A stretch of 64,000 nucleotides of DNA from an uncultured Pseudomonadota bacterium (GCA_903884105.1 CAISDJ010000040.1:17318-81317), one strand, 5' to 3'; positions 11,598 through 23,160 are shown, numbered from the stretch's first letter. Notes: generated by a model from the sequence alone, not told the origin. Translations and numbers: made by a program.

Positions 11598-11698
11598 TGC
11601 TTACCCCTCCCCCATTGCTGCCCAGGAACGCGGTCAGCGGACCGCTGTTAGCAAAACAAGAGCGCCACAGCATCACTCGACGGCAGTCCATACGGATG

Positions 11699-13228
<1,530 letters not shown>

Positions 13229-14095
13229 TTACCGTTTTGGCTGGTTCAGGTACTTGAAGAAGTCGCTGTCAGGCGAGATGACCATGATGTCACCCTCCTG
13301 CCCGATCGCGCTCCGGTAAGCCTCTAGGCTGCGGTAGAACGAGTAGAACTCTGCGTTGCGTCCATACGCCTTGGCATAAATCTCGGCGGACTTCGCATCA
13401 GCCTGACCGCGGACGATCTGCGCATTCCGCGTCGCCGTCGACACGACCTCGGTCCGCTTGCGATCGGCTTCGGCGCGCAGCTGCTCATACGACTGCTGGC
13501 CTTCGGCGCGCAGCTGTGCGGCCTGCTGCCGGAAGTTCTGCGCCATGCGATTGAACACCGACTCGCTGACCTCGCTTGGCAAGTCGATCTTCTTTACCCG
13601 GATGTCCACGAGACCGATCCCGAGTTCCTTGCTGTTGTCACTGACGATCTTGACGACTTCGCCCGTGAACTCGGCGCGATCCGCGACCACCACCTGCTGG
13701 ATGGTCCGCTGCGCGATGACCCCCTTGAGCGCATCCTTGACGATGGCACCCAGACGGCCCGAAGCGGAGTCCTCATCACCGGCCGTGGCCTGGTAATACC
13801 GACTCACATCGTCGATGCGCCACTTCACATAGAAGTCGATTGCCAGAATCTTGCCTTCACTGGTCAGGAACTGCTCGGACGGGTAATTGCGCGTCAGGAT
13901 GCGCTTGTCGAACTTGCGGATGTTGTTGACCATGGGCGTCATGAAATGCAGGCCGGGCTCATAGTCCGCACGCACGATTTCGCCGAAGCGGAACTTGATG
14001 GCCAGTTCCGTCTGCCGCACGGTAAAGGCCGACATATAGAGCAGCAGCGCCGCTATCGCGGCGAGGATGACGATAAAGAAGTTGCGACTTGCCAT
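13229..14095 (-). CDS. hflC: FtsH protease modulator HflC
   Basis: 288 residues: one N-terminal membrane anchor followed by an SPFH/band 7 domain and a coiled-coil region rich in Arg, Glu, Ala and Gln. HflC forms a periplasmic complex with HflK that encloses FtsH and controls its access to membrane substrates. The segment ELAIKFRFGEIV and the NARIVRGQADAK-like stretch (here NAQIVRGQADA) are typical. Its ATG overlaps the hflK stop by one base (TGATG), as expected for equimolar partners. Confidence 0.95.
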   Translation of the reverse strand: MASRNFFIVILAAIAALLLYMSAFTVRQTELAIKFRFGEIVRADYEPGLHFMTPMVNNIRKFDKRILTRNYPSEQFLTSEGKILAIDFYVKWRIDDVSRYYQATAGDEDSASGRLGAIVKDALKGVIAQRTIQQVVVADRAEFTGEVVKIVSDNSKELGIGLVDIRVKKIDLPSEVSESVFNRMAQNFRQQAAQLRAEGQQSYEQLRAEADRKRTEVVSTATRNAQIVRGQADAKSAEIYAKAYGRNAEFYSFYRSLEAYRSAIGQEGDIMVISPDSDFFKYLNQPKR

Positions 14096-15255
14096 CAGCG
14101 TGTTCCTCGCGCGCGGGCCGCGTCCTGAGGGCCTTGCGACTGCCCGGACGGCGTGACGGTGCGGATCGTGGTCTCGGGCGTGACGTCACGGACAGTCACG
14201 CTGCCTTGCGGCGTGACCATACGGTCGAGCGGCAGGTACAGCATGTTGTTATTGCCCTTCGTGTCGACGATCACTTTCTTCGAGTTCCTGAGCACAAGCT
14301 CCACGGTCTCGAGGTACAAACGCTCACGGGTCACCGCGGGTGCCCGCTCGTATTCGGCCAGCAGTTGGGTGAAGCGCTGCGAGCTGCCTTCTGCTTCAGC
14401 GACCTTCTGCGCGAGGTAAGCCTGCGAATCCTGTTCGAGACGCGACGCCTCACCGCCCGCACGCGGCAGCAGGTCGTTGGCATAGGTCTGCGCTTCGAGC
14501 GACGACCGCTCCTTGTCCTCGCGCGCCTTGATGGCGTCCTGCTGGGCTGGAGCCACCTGTTCGGGCACGCTGACGCCTTGCAGGTTCACGGTGGTCACTT
14601 CGATACCGACCTCGTACGCGTTCAACGTGCGCTGGATGAGGTCCTTGGTGTTGGTGGCAATCTCCTGCCGCCCCGATTCAAGTACCAGGTTCAGCGTGCT
14701 GCGGCCAATGGTCTCGCGAATGGCGCTCTCGCTGATCTCCTTCAGTGTCGTTTCCGGGTCGCGGACATTGAATACATAGTGCAGCGGATCGGCGCGACGG
14801 AACTGCACATCGAGATTGATGTCGACGAGGTTCTCATCGGCCGTCAGCATTCGCGTCTGTTCGCTGAACCCTTCGATCGAAGACACATTGACGATCTGCC
14901 TGGATTCAATGGGCCACGGGATGTGCCAGCGCAAGCCGGGCTGCGTGGTCTCTGCATACTTGCCAAAGCGCAGCACGACAGCGCGCTCGGCGGCATCCAC
15001 CTGGTACAGGCCCGTGAAGCCCCAGATGGCGAGCAGGATGACGACCAGGCTGGCCGCGCCGAACCCGGCAGCTGCCGCGCCGCCGCCGCCGCCCGACACG
15101 CCGCCGCGCCCGCTGCCTCCACCCATGAAGGCTGCGAGCTTGCGCTGGAGATTGCGCAGGACTTCGTCGAGGTCAGGCGGGCCCTTGCCCGGGCGATTGT
15201 TGCCCCAGGGGTTCTTCTTGCCGCCGGGGGTACCGCCAGATTCGTTCCAGGCCAT
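14095..15255 (-). CDS. hflK: FtsH protease modulator HflK
   Basis: 386 residues. The cytosolic N-terminus is rich in Gly and Pro (start MAWNESGGTPGGKK, then a run of GGGS-like repeats near residues 45-60). A single membrane helix (about 65-85) and an SPFH domain follow, with QPGLRWHIPWPIE and the coiled-coil helices. The C-terminus is disordered. Works with HflC in the HflKC-FtsH complex. Same operon as hflX and hfq; starts about 38 bases after the hflX stop. Confidence 0.95.
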   Translation of the reverse strand: MAWNESGGTPGGKKNPWGNNRPGKGPPDLDEVLRNLQRKLAAFMGGGSGRGGVSGGGGGAAAAGFGAASLVVILLAIWGFTGLYQVDAAERAVVLRFGKYAETTQPGLRWHIPWPIESRQIVNVSSIEGFSEQTRMLTADENLVDINLDVQFRRADPLHYVFNVRDPETTLKEISESAIRETIGRSTLNLVLESGRQEIATNTKDLIQRTLNAYEVGIEVTTVNLQGVSVPEQVAPAQQDAIKAREDKERSSLEAQTYANDLLPRAGGEASRLEQDSQAYLAQKVAEAEGSSQRFTQLLAEYERAPAVTRERLYLETVELVLRNSKKVIVDTKGNNNMLYLPLDRMVTPQGSVTVRDVTPETTIRTVTPSGQSQGPQDAARARGTR

Positions 15256-15293
15256 GTGAGGTTTACGCAGTTATCTTGATGAAAAACAGGCGA

Positions 15294-16634
15294 TCAACCG
15301 GCCTTCAGGGCCGGAGGCGGGGATTGTAGGAATGCGTCCGGGTGGGCACAAGCTTCCTGTGACTCGTCGGGAAAGTCGAGGCCCTCGGTCCGGCACAGGG
15401 ATTCGAACGCCCCTTTGGGCATCGAGATCTCGAGGTCACATTCGCCGGTGGGCAGGCCCCGCTCGCTGATTACGGCACCCGCGGCAAAGAATCGCGCCCG
15501 AGCCCGGCCCGCGGCAGGCGCCAGGACGATATGCCGATGGACGATCTCGGGCCCCAGGAACTGCGCAATCGCATCGATCAGCAGCGTAGCGCCCTCGCCC
15601 GTCGCCGCCGACATCCAGACGCGGCGGACCCCGCCCTGCTCATCGACTTCGGTTCGGGGCGCTTCACCCACGAGGTCGGCCTTGTTGAAGACTTCGATCT
15701 GCGGAATATCGCTCGCTCCCACTTCCTCGAGCACGGCATTGACCTGCGCGATGCGCTCGGAGCGATGCGGATCGGCGGCATCGATGACATGCAGCAACAG
15801 CACGGATTCGCGCGCTTCCTGCAACGTGGAGCGGAACGCCGCCACGAGCTCATGGGGCAGCTCGCGCACGAACCCGACGGTATCTGCAAGCAAAGCGTGG
15901 CGGGCATCGGGCAGTTCGACCCGGCGCACGGTGGGGTCCAGCGTTGCAAAGAGCTGGTCCGCAGAATACGCGCTCGCGCCGGTCAGACGATTGAACAGCG
16001 TGGACTTGCCAGAGTTGGTGTAGCCGACCAGCGCCACCGTCGGCACTTCGCTGCGCTTGCGCTCACGCCGCGTCGTTTCACGTTGCGTGATGACCTTGTC
16101 CAGCCGGGCGTTCAAGGTCTTGATACGCACGCCGAGTAGCCGGCGGTCGGTTTCGAGCTGGGTTTCACCGGGACCGCGCAGGCCGATGCCGCCCTTCTGG
16201 CGTTCAAGGTGGGTCCAGCCGCGGACCAGGCGCGTGGCAATATGCTTGAGTTGCGCGAGCTCGACCTGCAGCTTGCCTTCAAAGGTACGGGCCCGCTGCG
16301 CAAAGATATCGAGAATGAGACCGGTGCGATCGAGCACGCGGCACTTGAAGACGGCTTCGAGATTGCGCTCCTGGCTGGGCGAGAGCGAATGGTCGAACAG
16401 CACGACGTCGGCGTTGAGCGCCTCGACGCGGCCGCGGATTTCCTCGGCTTTGCCGCTGCCCGCATACAAGCGGGGATCAGGCTTGCGCCGCGTGCCCGTA
16501 ATGGTGTCGAGCACCTGCGCACCAGCCGAACGGGCCAGCGCGGTGAATTCGCTCAGTTCATCCGGTGCGGGTTGGGAGCCGAACCCCAGCCGCACGAGGA
16601 CGGCCCGCTCGCCGCCCTGATGGCGTTCAAACAT
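15294..16634 (-). CDS. hflX: Ribosome-associated GTPase HflX
   Basis: 446 residues. An N-terminal HflX domain is followed by a TRAFAC GTPase domain with G1 GYTNSGKST, G3 DTVGFVRELP and G4 NKAD. HflX splits stalled 70S ribosomes, notably during heat stress. The glycine-rich linker GLRGPGETQLETDRR before the G domain is diagnostic. It starts 24 bases after the hfq stop, in the usual hfq-hflX-hflK-hflC order. Confidence 0.96.
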   Translation of the reverse strand: MFERHQGGERAVLVRLGFGSQPAPDELSEFTALARSAGAQVLDTITGTRRKPDPRLYAGSGKAEEIRGRVEALNADVVLFDHSLSPSQERNLEAVFKCRVLDRTGLILDIFAQRARTFEGKLQVELAQLKHIATRLVRGWTHLERQKGGIGLRGPGETQLETDRRLLGVRIKTLNARLDKVITQRETTRRERKRSEVPTVALVGYTNSGKSTLFNRLTGASAYSADQLFATLDPTVRRVELPDARHALLADTVGFVRELPHELVAAFRSTLQEARESVLLLHVIDAADPHRSERIAQVNAVLEEVGASDIPQIEVFNKADLVGEAPRTEVDEQGGVRRVWMSAATGEGATLLIDAIAQFLGPEIVHRHIVLAPAAGRARARFFAAGAVISERGLPTGECDLEISMPKGAFESLCRTEGLDFPDESQEACAHPDAFLQSPPPALKAG

Positions 16635-16658
16635 GGGAGTCCCGGTAGACGACGGTAC

Positions 16659-16913
16659 TCAATCGCTGCTCGGCTCTCCAGCGTCTTCCTCATCGCTCAT
16701 CGGCAGTCGCACGGCCCGGGCCGGCACGACGGTCGAGATGGCATGCTTGTAGACCATCTGGCTGACGCTGTTCTTGAGCAACACGACGAACTGGTCGAAG
16801 GAATCGATCTGCCCTTGCAGCTTGATGCCGTTCACCAGATAAATGGACACGGGGACGCGCTCTTTCCGCAGGGCGTTCAGGAACGGATCCTGCAGCGATT
16901 GCCCTCTGGCCAT
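16659..16913 (-). CDS. hfq: RNA chaperone Hfq
   Basis: 84 residues. The Sm1 motif region [27 protein letters not shown] and the Sm2 signature ([11 protein letters not shown]; the common YKHA form) are both present. Hfq forms a hexamer that pairs small RNAs with mRNAs. The C-terminal tail is short and acidic ([12 protein letters not shown]). Two ATGs are adjacent (16916 and 16913); an AGGAG lies five and eight bases upstream respectively, and 16913 gives the canonical [10 protein letters not shown] start. A long in-frame upstream extension is not credible. A 13-base palindrome lies just upstream. Confidence 0.95.
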   Translation of the reverse strand: MARGQSLQDPFLNALRKERVPVSIYLVNGIKLQGQIDSFDQFVVLLKNSVSQMVYKHAISTVVPARAVRLPMSDEEDAGEPSSD

Positions 16914-16936
16914 CATGTTATCTCCTTGTTCTATAT

Positions 16937-16949
16937 CAGAATTATTCTG
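16937..16949. promoter_or_regulatory. Perfect palindrome in the hfq leader
   Basis: CAGAATTATTCTG on the plus strand is a 13-base palindrome with a one-base centre. It sits 24 bases upstream of the hfq ATG, inside the 152-base gap between miaA and hfq. The region is AT-rich and could serve as an operator or overlap a -10 element. The role is inferred only from symmetry and position. Confidence 0.3.
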
Positions 16950-17068
16950 CAATGATCGCTTGAGACCCGCTTCTTCCGTGAAGCTCCGGACCACCCGTCA
17001 AACCGATCACCTGGACGACCGACTCTCGCTTTTCAGTTTACCAAGGATTTGCTCTGCAACACGATCCC

Positions 17069-18001
17069 TTAAAGGCTGAAAACCCGCGACATGAACTGTT
17101 TGATGCGGACTGAAACCGCAGAATCAAGACTATCCATCCATTCGTTGTCCGGCTCCTTTCGGAGCCAGATCAGTTGACGCCTGGCCAGATGGCGGGTTGC
17201 GAGGATGCCTTCGCTCACCGCTTCTTCGAGGGATGCATTGTGTGCCAGATGGCCCCAGAGCTGTCTGTATCCGACCGAACGTAGCGCCGGCAGTTCCGGG
17301 CTCAGGTCCTTGCGGGCAAATAATTGTCGAACCTCATCGAGGAAACCCGCCGCCATCATGGCGTGAAAGCGGCTTTCGATTCGGCCGTACAGCTGTTCAC
17401 GATCCGTGGGCCCCCACGTAACCCGATGAAAAGTCACGTCCGGGGCGGGAGGCTGCGTCGCCAACTGCAAGTGCGACAGCGGCTGGCCGGTCAGCCTGAA
17501 GACCTCAAGGGCCCGCTGGATCCGCTGCGAGTCATTGATGAGGATGCGGGCCGCCGCAACGGGATCCACCAGGCCAAGCTCGGCATGAAGGGCCGGCCAG
17601 CCCTGTTCGCGGGCTTCGGCTTCGATGTCGGCCCGGGTCGCCGGATCCGCTTCGGGCAAGGCCGCCATCCCGCGGGTCAGCGCGCGGAAATAGAGCATCG
17701 TGCCCCCCACCAGCAAGGGCACCTTCCCGCGACCTCGAATCTCGGCCATCAACCGCACGGCATCGCGCACGAACTGCCCGGCCGAGTACGGTTCAGACGG
17801 ATCGAGGAGATCGACAAGGTGATGAGGGACGCGGGCCAGCACGTCTCGGTCGGGCTTGCCGGTGCCGATGTCCATTCCGCGATACACGAGCGCCGAATCA
17901 ACGCTGATGATTTCGACCGGCCACTGGGCCGCCAACTGAACTGCGAGGTCGGTCTTGCCGGCACCCGTCGGCCCCATCAGCAGAATGGCACGGGGTGCCA
18001 T
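17069..18001 (-). CDS. miaA: tRNA dimethylallyltransferase
   Basis: 310 residues. MiaA adds a dimethylallyl group to A37 of tRNAs that read UNN codons. The P-loop is LMGPTGAGKTDLA; the catalytic aspartate region reads ISVDSALVYRGMDIGTGKP. QLWGHLAH and TRHLARRQLIWLR near the C-terminus match the family. It begins three bases after mutL ends and lies upstream of hfq, the standard gammaproteobacterial order. Confidence 0.96.
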   Translation of the reverse strand: MAPRAILLMGPTGAGKTDLAVQLAAQWPVEIISVDSALVYRGMDIGTGKPDRDVLARVPHHLVDLLDPSEPYSAGQFVRDAVRLMAEIRGRGKVPLLVGGTMLYFRALTRGMAALPEADPATRADIEAEAREQGWPALHAELGLVDPVAAARILINDSQRIQRALEVFRLTGQPLSHLQLATQPPAPDVTFHRVTWGPTDREQLYGRIESRFHAMMAAGFLDEVRQLFARKDLSPELPALRSVGYRQLWGHLAHNASLEEAVSEGILATRHLARRQLIWLRKEPDNEWMDSLDSAVSVRIKQFMSRVFSL

Positions 18002-18004
18002 CGA

Positions 18005-19798
18005 TCAACGCCCGCGCAGGAACAGGCGATCGAGATCGGCCATGCTTAAGCTCGTCCACGTGGGACGACCATGGTTGCACTGGTCAGCTCGGACGGTGCG
18101 CTCCATCTCGCGTAGCAAGGCATTCATTTCCGGCAGAGTGAGGTTGCGGTTGGCGCGAACGGCGGCATGGCATGCCATCGTGCCCAGCATTTCGTTGATG
18201 GCAATGTCGACCTTGCGGGTTGCGCCGTGTTCCCGCAGGTCAGCAACGAGCGCACTGAGCAGCGCCATCGCATCGAGTCGCTGCAGCGCGGCCGGAACGG
18301 CGCGCACGACGACAGCACGCGGACCGGCGCGCTCGACCTCGAGGCCCGTCTCCTTGAGCAACGCCGCGTGTTCTTCGAGCAGATCCGCATCCGCTGAGGT
18401 CAGGGTGCAGGACTGCGGCACCAGCAACGGCTGGCTGGGAATCGCCCCCGTGCCGAGCGCCGCCTTCATTCTCTCGTACAGCGTACGTTCGTGCGCGGCA
18501 TGCATGTCGACGAGGATCAAGCCTGCAGGCGACTGCGACAGGATGTACACCCCGCGCAACTGCGCGATCGCGAATCCGAGAGGTGGCACGTCGGCTGGCG
18601 GCTCGGGCTGTGAATGCGCAGTCTCGGCAATCGAGCCGAGATAGGAAGGCACTGCTTCAGCCACGGGCAATGTGAGGCTGCTCTGCTGTCGATAGGTCGC
18701 GGCCATACCACCACTGCTCGCGGGCCACATCCCCGTCGCCGCTCCTGCCTGCAGCAGCGCATTGATGCTGGTGGGTGGCGGCAATGCCGACTCCCCTCCA
18801 GGCCGCGTCTCCCGCAGCACGCGCTCGATCGTGCGGAACACGAAATCGTGGACGTAGCGACCATCGCGAAAGCGGACTTCGAGCTTCGCGGGATGGGCAT
18901 TGACGTCGACCTGTCGCGGGTCGAGTTCGATGAACAGTGCGTAGGCGGGATACCGCCCACCGAACAACACGTCCTGGTAACCGAGCCGCACGGCGTTCGT
19001 GAGCAGCCGGTCGCGCAGCATGCGGCCGTTGAGATAGAAGTATTGCAAGTCAGCCACGCCGCGCGCGGCGGTCGGCAGGCAGATCCAGCCCCAGAGCCGC
19101 AGGGTGCCGGACGTGTGGTCGATGAACAGCGATTGACCAAGGAACTCGGCACCCATGATCTGCGCAACGCGTTCATGACGCTGGTCCTGATCGGCAGCCG
19201 GCGGATAGTCCGCCACCTTGCGTTTGCCGCTCGACAGCGAGAACCCGACATCGAAGCGCGACAGGGCGAGGCGCTCGAGCGTGCGCTCGAGGTGCTGCAT
19301 CTCGGTACGCTCCGCACGCAGGAACTTGCGGCGGGCCGGTACGTTGAAGAAGAGATCGCGCACCTCCACCGTGGTGCCAACCGGATGCGGCGCCGGCTCT
19401 GGGTCGGAGAACGTGCCATTGTCAGCGGTGATGGCGTACCCCATCGGGCTGGTCGGCGTTCTCGAGGTCACCCTCATCCGCGAAACCGATGCGATGCTGG
19501 GCAGTGCCTCGCCGCGGAAACCGAGCGATGCGACCTGCTCAAGGTCGTCGATGGTACTGATCTTGCTCGTTGCATGGCGAGCAAGCGCCAGCAACAACTC
19601 GTCCCGTTCGATGCCATGGCCATTGTCGCGGATGCGGATCAGCCGGACGCCACCCTCCTCCACCTCGACATCGACCCGCGTGGCGCCGGCATCGAGACTG
19701 TTCTCGATCAGCTCCTTGATGACAGCCGCGGGCCGCTCGACGACTTCGCCAGCCGCGATTTGGTGGATGAGCTGGTCGGGGAGAATGCGGATGGCCAT
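18005..19798 (-). CDS. mutL: DNA mismatch repair protein MutL
   Basis: 597 residues. The GHKL ATPase domain shows IAAGEVVERP, DNGHGI and GFRGEALPSI. The C-terminal dimerisation domain holds a GRPTWTSLSMADLDRLF tail. MutL links MutS mismatch recognition to MutH or other nucleases. No DQHAxxE(x)4E endonuclease motif is seen: the position reads VDMHAAHERTLYE, in the MutH-dependent style of enteric MutL. It lies 30 bases after amiC and 3 bases before miaA. Confidence 0.96.
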   Translation of the reverse strand: MAIRILPDQLIHQIAAGEVVERPAAVIKELIENSLDAGATRVDVEVEEGGVRLIRIRDNGHGIERDELLLALARHATSKISTIDDLEQVASLGFRGEALPSIASVSRMRVTSRTPTSPMGYAITADNGTFSDPEPAPHPVGTTVEVRDLFFNVPARRKFLRAERTEMQHLERTLERLALSRFDVGFSLSSGKRKVADYPPAADQDQRHERVAQIMGAEFLGQSLFIDHTSGTLRLWGWICLPTAARGVADLQYFYLNGRMLRDRLLTNAVRLGYQDVLFGGRYPAYALFIELDPRQVDVNAHPAKLEVRFRDGRYVHDFVFRTIERVLRETRPGGESALPPPTSINALLQAGAATGMWPASSGGMAATYRQQSSLTLPVAEAVPSYLGSIAETAHSQPEPPADVPPLGFAIAQLRGVYILSQSPAGLILVDMHAAHERTLYERMKAALGTGAIPSQPLLVPQSCTLTSADADLLEEHAALLKETGLEVERAGPRAVVVRAVPAALQRLDAMALLSALVADLREHGATRKVDIAINEMLGTMACHAAVRANRNLTLPEMNALLREMERTVRADQCNHGRPTWTSLSMADLDRLFLRGR

Positions 19799-19828
19799 GG
19801 GAGGCCCCGAAGGATACCAGCTCTTTGG

Positions 19829-21088
19829 CTAGCGGACGCCTGCAACCGGCGCGGAAGCGGGGCCGTTCTGGACGAGCCGGTCATTCGCCATGGACTTCGA
19901 GAAGGCCGTGCCGGGCGGCGGATTCGCGGTGAAATACGAGCGCACGCCGGCGTGGATCGCCTCGGCAAGTCGCTGCTGGTGCCGCGCATCGCTGAGGCGC
20001 GCTTCTTCCTCGACGTTGGAGATGAACGCCGTCTCCACGAGCATGGACGGAATGTCAGGCGACTTGAGCACCACGAACCCGGCGTTCTGCACGGATTGCT
20101 TGTGCACGTTGCCGATGCGGTCAAGCTGCTCAAGCACCTTGTCGGCGGCCTCTGTGCTCGCGCTCATGCTCGCGCCCTGGGAAAGATCAAGGAGCACGGA
20201 CTTCAGCACCTCGTCCTTGCCGCCGAGCGAAACACCGCCGATCAGGTCGGCTGCGTTTTCCTGGTCGGCCAGCCACTTGGCGGCCTCGTTGCTTGCTCCG
20301 CGAGCGGACAGCACGTACACGGACGAACCGCGCACGCTGCGATCGCGTACCGCATCGGCGTGGACGGACACGAACATGTCGGCCTGCAGCTTGCGGGCGC
20401 GATTGATCCGCTCGCGCAATGGCAGGAAGTAGTCGCCATCACGGGTCAGCACCGCGCGCATGCCGGGCTCATTGTCGATTCGTGTCTTGAGGAGTCGCGC
20501 AATCGCCAGCGTAACGTCCTTCTCACGCGTGCCGCGGCGACCGGAGGCGCCGGGATCTTCACCGCCGTGTCCGGCATCGATCGCAATGACGATATCGCGA
20601 TCGGCATTGACTGGCAGCGACTTCACGACCCTGGGTGCCGCAGGCACGACCGGCGTGGCAGCCGCAGTGGCAATGGGCAGCAGGTCCAGCACGATGCGAT
20701 GGCCCGACGGCCCGGAAGGCGGAACATGGAAGCTCTTGGGCTCGACGGCCTGCGACACGTTGATGACGATGCGCTGCGCTTTCTTGTCGGTGGTCGCGGC
20801 ACGCAACGATCTTGCCAGTCCCTGTCCTTCAGGCATCGCAAAGGCCCTCGACTTGAACTGCGCATTTGGCAGGTCGATGACAACGCGTTCGGGGTCATGC
20901 AACACCGACACCGCCGGCGCGAGTTTTCCGGAAACATCGAAGACGACGCGCGTGCTGTCGGGTCCGGAGGAAAGCCGGACATCCTTGATGACAACGGGAG
21001 CGGCTGCGAAGGCAGGCCACGCGAACAAGGCAACAGCCATTGCCATCGCGTTCCGCCAAGAACCCAAACGCATTGCGGCAGCCTTCAT
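19829..21088 (-). CDS. amiC: N-acetylmuramoyl-L-alanine amidase, AMIN plus Amidase_3 domains
   Basis: About 419 residues from the ATG at 21088. The start is uncertain: an in-frame ATG at 21073 has a better-placed AAGG, and a TTG at 21124 is also possible. A signal peptide ending near FAWPAFAAAP exports it to the periplasm. An AMIN domain (about 25-130) targets septal peptidoglycan. The zinc amidase domain shows the ligand motif AIDAGHGGEDPG, a second histidine in FVSVHADA, and catalytic ETAFISN near the end. It splits daughter cells by removing stem peptides. The family is AmiB/AmiC; the symbol is by domain similarity. Confidence 0.92.
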   Translation of the reverse strand: MKAAAMRLGSWRNAMAMAVALFAWPAFAAAPVVIKDVRLSSGPDSTRVVFDVSGKLAPAVSVLHDPERVVIDLPNAQFKSRAFAMPEGQGLARSLRAATTDKKAQRIVINVSQAVEPKSFHVPPSGPSGHRIVLDLLPIATAAATPVVPAAPRVVKSLPVNADRDIVIAIDAGHGGEDPGASGRRGTREKDVTLAIARLLKTRIDNEPGMRAVLTRDGDYFLPLRERINRARKLQADMFVSVHADAVRDRSVRGSSVYVLSARGASNEAAKWLADQENAADLIGGVSLGGKDEVLKSVLLDLSQGASMSASTEAADKVLEQLDRIGNVHKQSVQNAGFVVLKSPDIPSMLVETAFISNVEEEARLSDARHQQRLAEAIHAGVRSYFTANPPPGTAFSKSMANDRLVQNGPASAPVAGVR

Positions 21089-21169
21089 GGCCTCACTGTA
21101 CCGCGCCAGAGGAGAAGATTTCAATATAAATTATGAAGATACGCGGCAAAGGTAAGGCGCCACCTCTGG

Positions 21170-21664
21170 CTAGTTCTTGAGCAGCCCCGCGAGCCTTTCG
21201 CCGATGGCGCCGTGAGCGGTGATCTCAAGCCGACGAGGTGCATCGCCGTCCAACGTCACCTTCCCACCGGCATAGCCGAACTGCAGCGTCAGGTCGACAG
21301 GCGGCAAGGCACCTTCACCTCGCTCAGCCCATTCGATGAGCAGCGTGGAGTCGCCCACGTGCAGGTCGCGCAGCCCCAAAGCCTCGAGATCCCGGGGTCC
21401 GGACAGACGGTACAGGTCGAGGTGATAGAGCGAGCGAGCACCCGCCTCATAGGGTTCGATCAACGTATACGTAGGACTCCGCGCAGGACCTGGGAGGCCG
21501 AATCCTGCGAGCACACCCGACACGAATGTGGTCTTGCCCGCTCCGAGGTCGCCATTGAGCGCGATGACCTGCGGCACGCCCGGCACCGACAGGAGCGCCC
21601 GGCCCAGCCGCACCCCCCACTCGCGTGTCACCGCGGCGGTGGGCAGCGTCAACACCATGGTCAT
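21170..21664 (-). CDS. tsaE: tRNA threonylcarbamoyladenosine biosynthesis ATPase TsaE
   Basis: 164 residues. P-loop NGDLGAGKTTF, then SPTYTLIEPY and the LYHLDLYRL motif typical of TsaE. With TsaB and TsaD it makes t6A37 in ANN-decoding tRNAs. The ATG at 21664 overlaps the nnr stop (ATGA), which favours this start over in-frame codons to either side. The nnr-tsaE-amiC-mutL order is conserved in gammaproteobacteria. Confidence 0.95.
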   Translation of the reverse strand: MTMVLTLPTAAVTREWGVRLGRALLSVPGVPQVIALNGDLGAGKTTFVSGVLAGFGLPGPARSPTYTLIEPYEAGARSLYHLDLYRLSGPRDLEALGLRDLHVGDSTLLIEWAERGEGALPPVDLTLQFGYAGGKVTLDGDAPRRLEITAHGAIGERLAGLLKN

Positions 21665-23146
21665 CGCGTCGGATTCACGCACGCAGGCAGGTGGGCGATC
21701 AGGTCGCCGGCCAGCAGGCCCCGTTCGCCCCGGCGGGCCGCAGCGTCGCCGGCCATGGCATGCACCAGGACTCCGGCACGCGCGGCGGTCCAGAGGTCCG
21801 GCGTCTGCACGACCATGCCGGCGATGATTCCCGTCAACACATCGCCCATGCCTGCCGACGCCATGCCCGGATTGCCGTAGTCGCAGACTTGAGGCAGCTC
21901 GCCGGTCCGGTAGACGAGCGTCCCCGCCCCTTTCAGTACCGCGATACCCCCGTAGCGCTCGGCGAGTTGCCGGGCGGCGTCCACCCGATCTGCCTGGATG
22001 GCCGCAGCGGTAACGCCCAACAAGCGAGCTGCTTCACCCGGATGCGGAGTGAGGATCCAGTCATCGCGACGGACGCCACTCGTGGCCACGAGGTGCAACG
22101 CATCGGCATCGACAACGAGCGGCTTGGCTGCTCCCAATGCGGCAGCAAAAACGGATTGAGCCCACACGTCCTGCCCGAGACCCGGCCCGATGGCGATCAA
22201 GTCGACCTTGCGCAGCAGAGGTAGCAGGTCCTCGGTGGACTCGACTGCACACGTCATCAGCTCCGGACGACCGGCCATGATGGCAGCAACATTCGCAGCG
22301 CGAGTCGCCACCGTGACACGCCCCGCGCCTGACCGCAGACAGGCTTCACCCGCAAGACGTGCCGCGCCCGCCATGCCGATACCGCCCGCAAGCACGAGGA
22401 CATGGCCGTAGTCGCCCTTGTGGGTGGCCCGGCGTCGCGCAGGCAGCGCCGACCGCAGCAGCGGCGTGTCGATCCGATCCGCCACGTGCCCGACGTGGTC
22501 GGCGACTGCCTTCGACAAGCTGAGGTCATCGAACACGATCGTGCCGGCACAATCCTGGCCCTCGCCCTGATACAGCCCGATCTTGAGGCCACCCAGCACG
22601 ATCGTCCGATCGGCTCGAATGGCCGCGCCGCGGATCTTGCCCGTCTGTGCATCGAGCCCGCTCGGCACATCGATTGACAGGATGGGCGCGCCCGCGGCAT
22701 TCACGGCGGCAATCCGCTTGCACCACGCGTCATCGAGATCGCGAGACAGCCCGGTGCCAAACAGGGCGTCGACAATCACGTCTGCGGCGAGCGAGGCGTC
22801 CGCGGTCCATTGAGTCGCCCTGCCCCCGGTGGCAGTAAATGCCGTATAGGCGGTCAGCGCGTCGCCCTCGAGTCCCGACGGATTGTCCGCCGCAAGCACG
22901 GTGACCGCGAGGTTGACGGCGCGAGCCATTCTCGCCAACACGTACCCATCACCCGCGTTGTTGCCGTTGCCGCAGACAATCAGGACCCGCTCGGCCATGG
23001 GCCAGGCCACTTGCAACGTGGCGAGCGCCGCCTCGCCAGCGCGCGACATGAGCGTGTAGCCCGGTATGCCCAGCTGCTCGATGGCGTAGCGGTCCATCTC
23101 GCGAACCTGCGCGACGGAGTGAATCGTGAGGGGCATGGCTGACATG
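21661..23146 (-). CDS. nnr: Bifunctional NAD(P)H-hydrate epimerase / ADP-dependent dehydratase
   Basis: About 494 residues. The N-terminal YjeF_N epimerase has LIVCGNGNNAGDG and IDVPSGLDA. The C-terminal carbohydrate-kinase-like dehydratase has KGDYGHVLVLAGG, LTPHPGEAARLL and GNPGMASAGMGDVLTG. The protein repairs hydrated NADH and NADPH. Starts at 23146 and 23136 are both possible. The first is favoured because it sits exactly where a transcript from the -10 palindrome at 23153-23160 would begin. First gene of the minus-strand superoperon. Confidence 0.93.
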
Positions 23147-23152
23147 CGGGTC

Positions 23153-23160
23153 AGTATACT
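23153..23160. promoter_or_regulatory. Shared divergent -10 palindrome, nnr/queG
   Basis: AGTATACT is its own reverse complement, so a TATACT hexamer is present on both strands: plus 23155-23160, minus 23158-23153. With +1 seven bases after each hexamer, transcripts would begin at 23167 (queG ATG at 23168) and 23146 (nnr ATG at 23146). Both mRNAs would therefore be nearly or fully leaderless. No clear -35 hexamer is visible on either side, so the promoter call is an inference. Confidence 0.4.

Noticed and set aside
18614..21136. An 840-codon open frame antisense to mutL and amiC
   Set aside because: Long antisense frames are common in GC-rich DNA. No recognisable motif; both genes on the opposite strand are complete and conserved.
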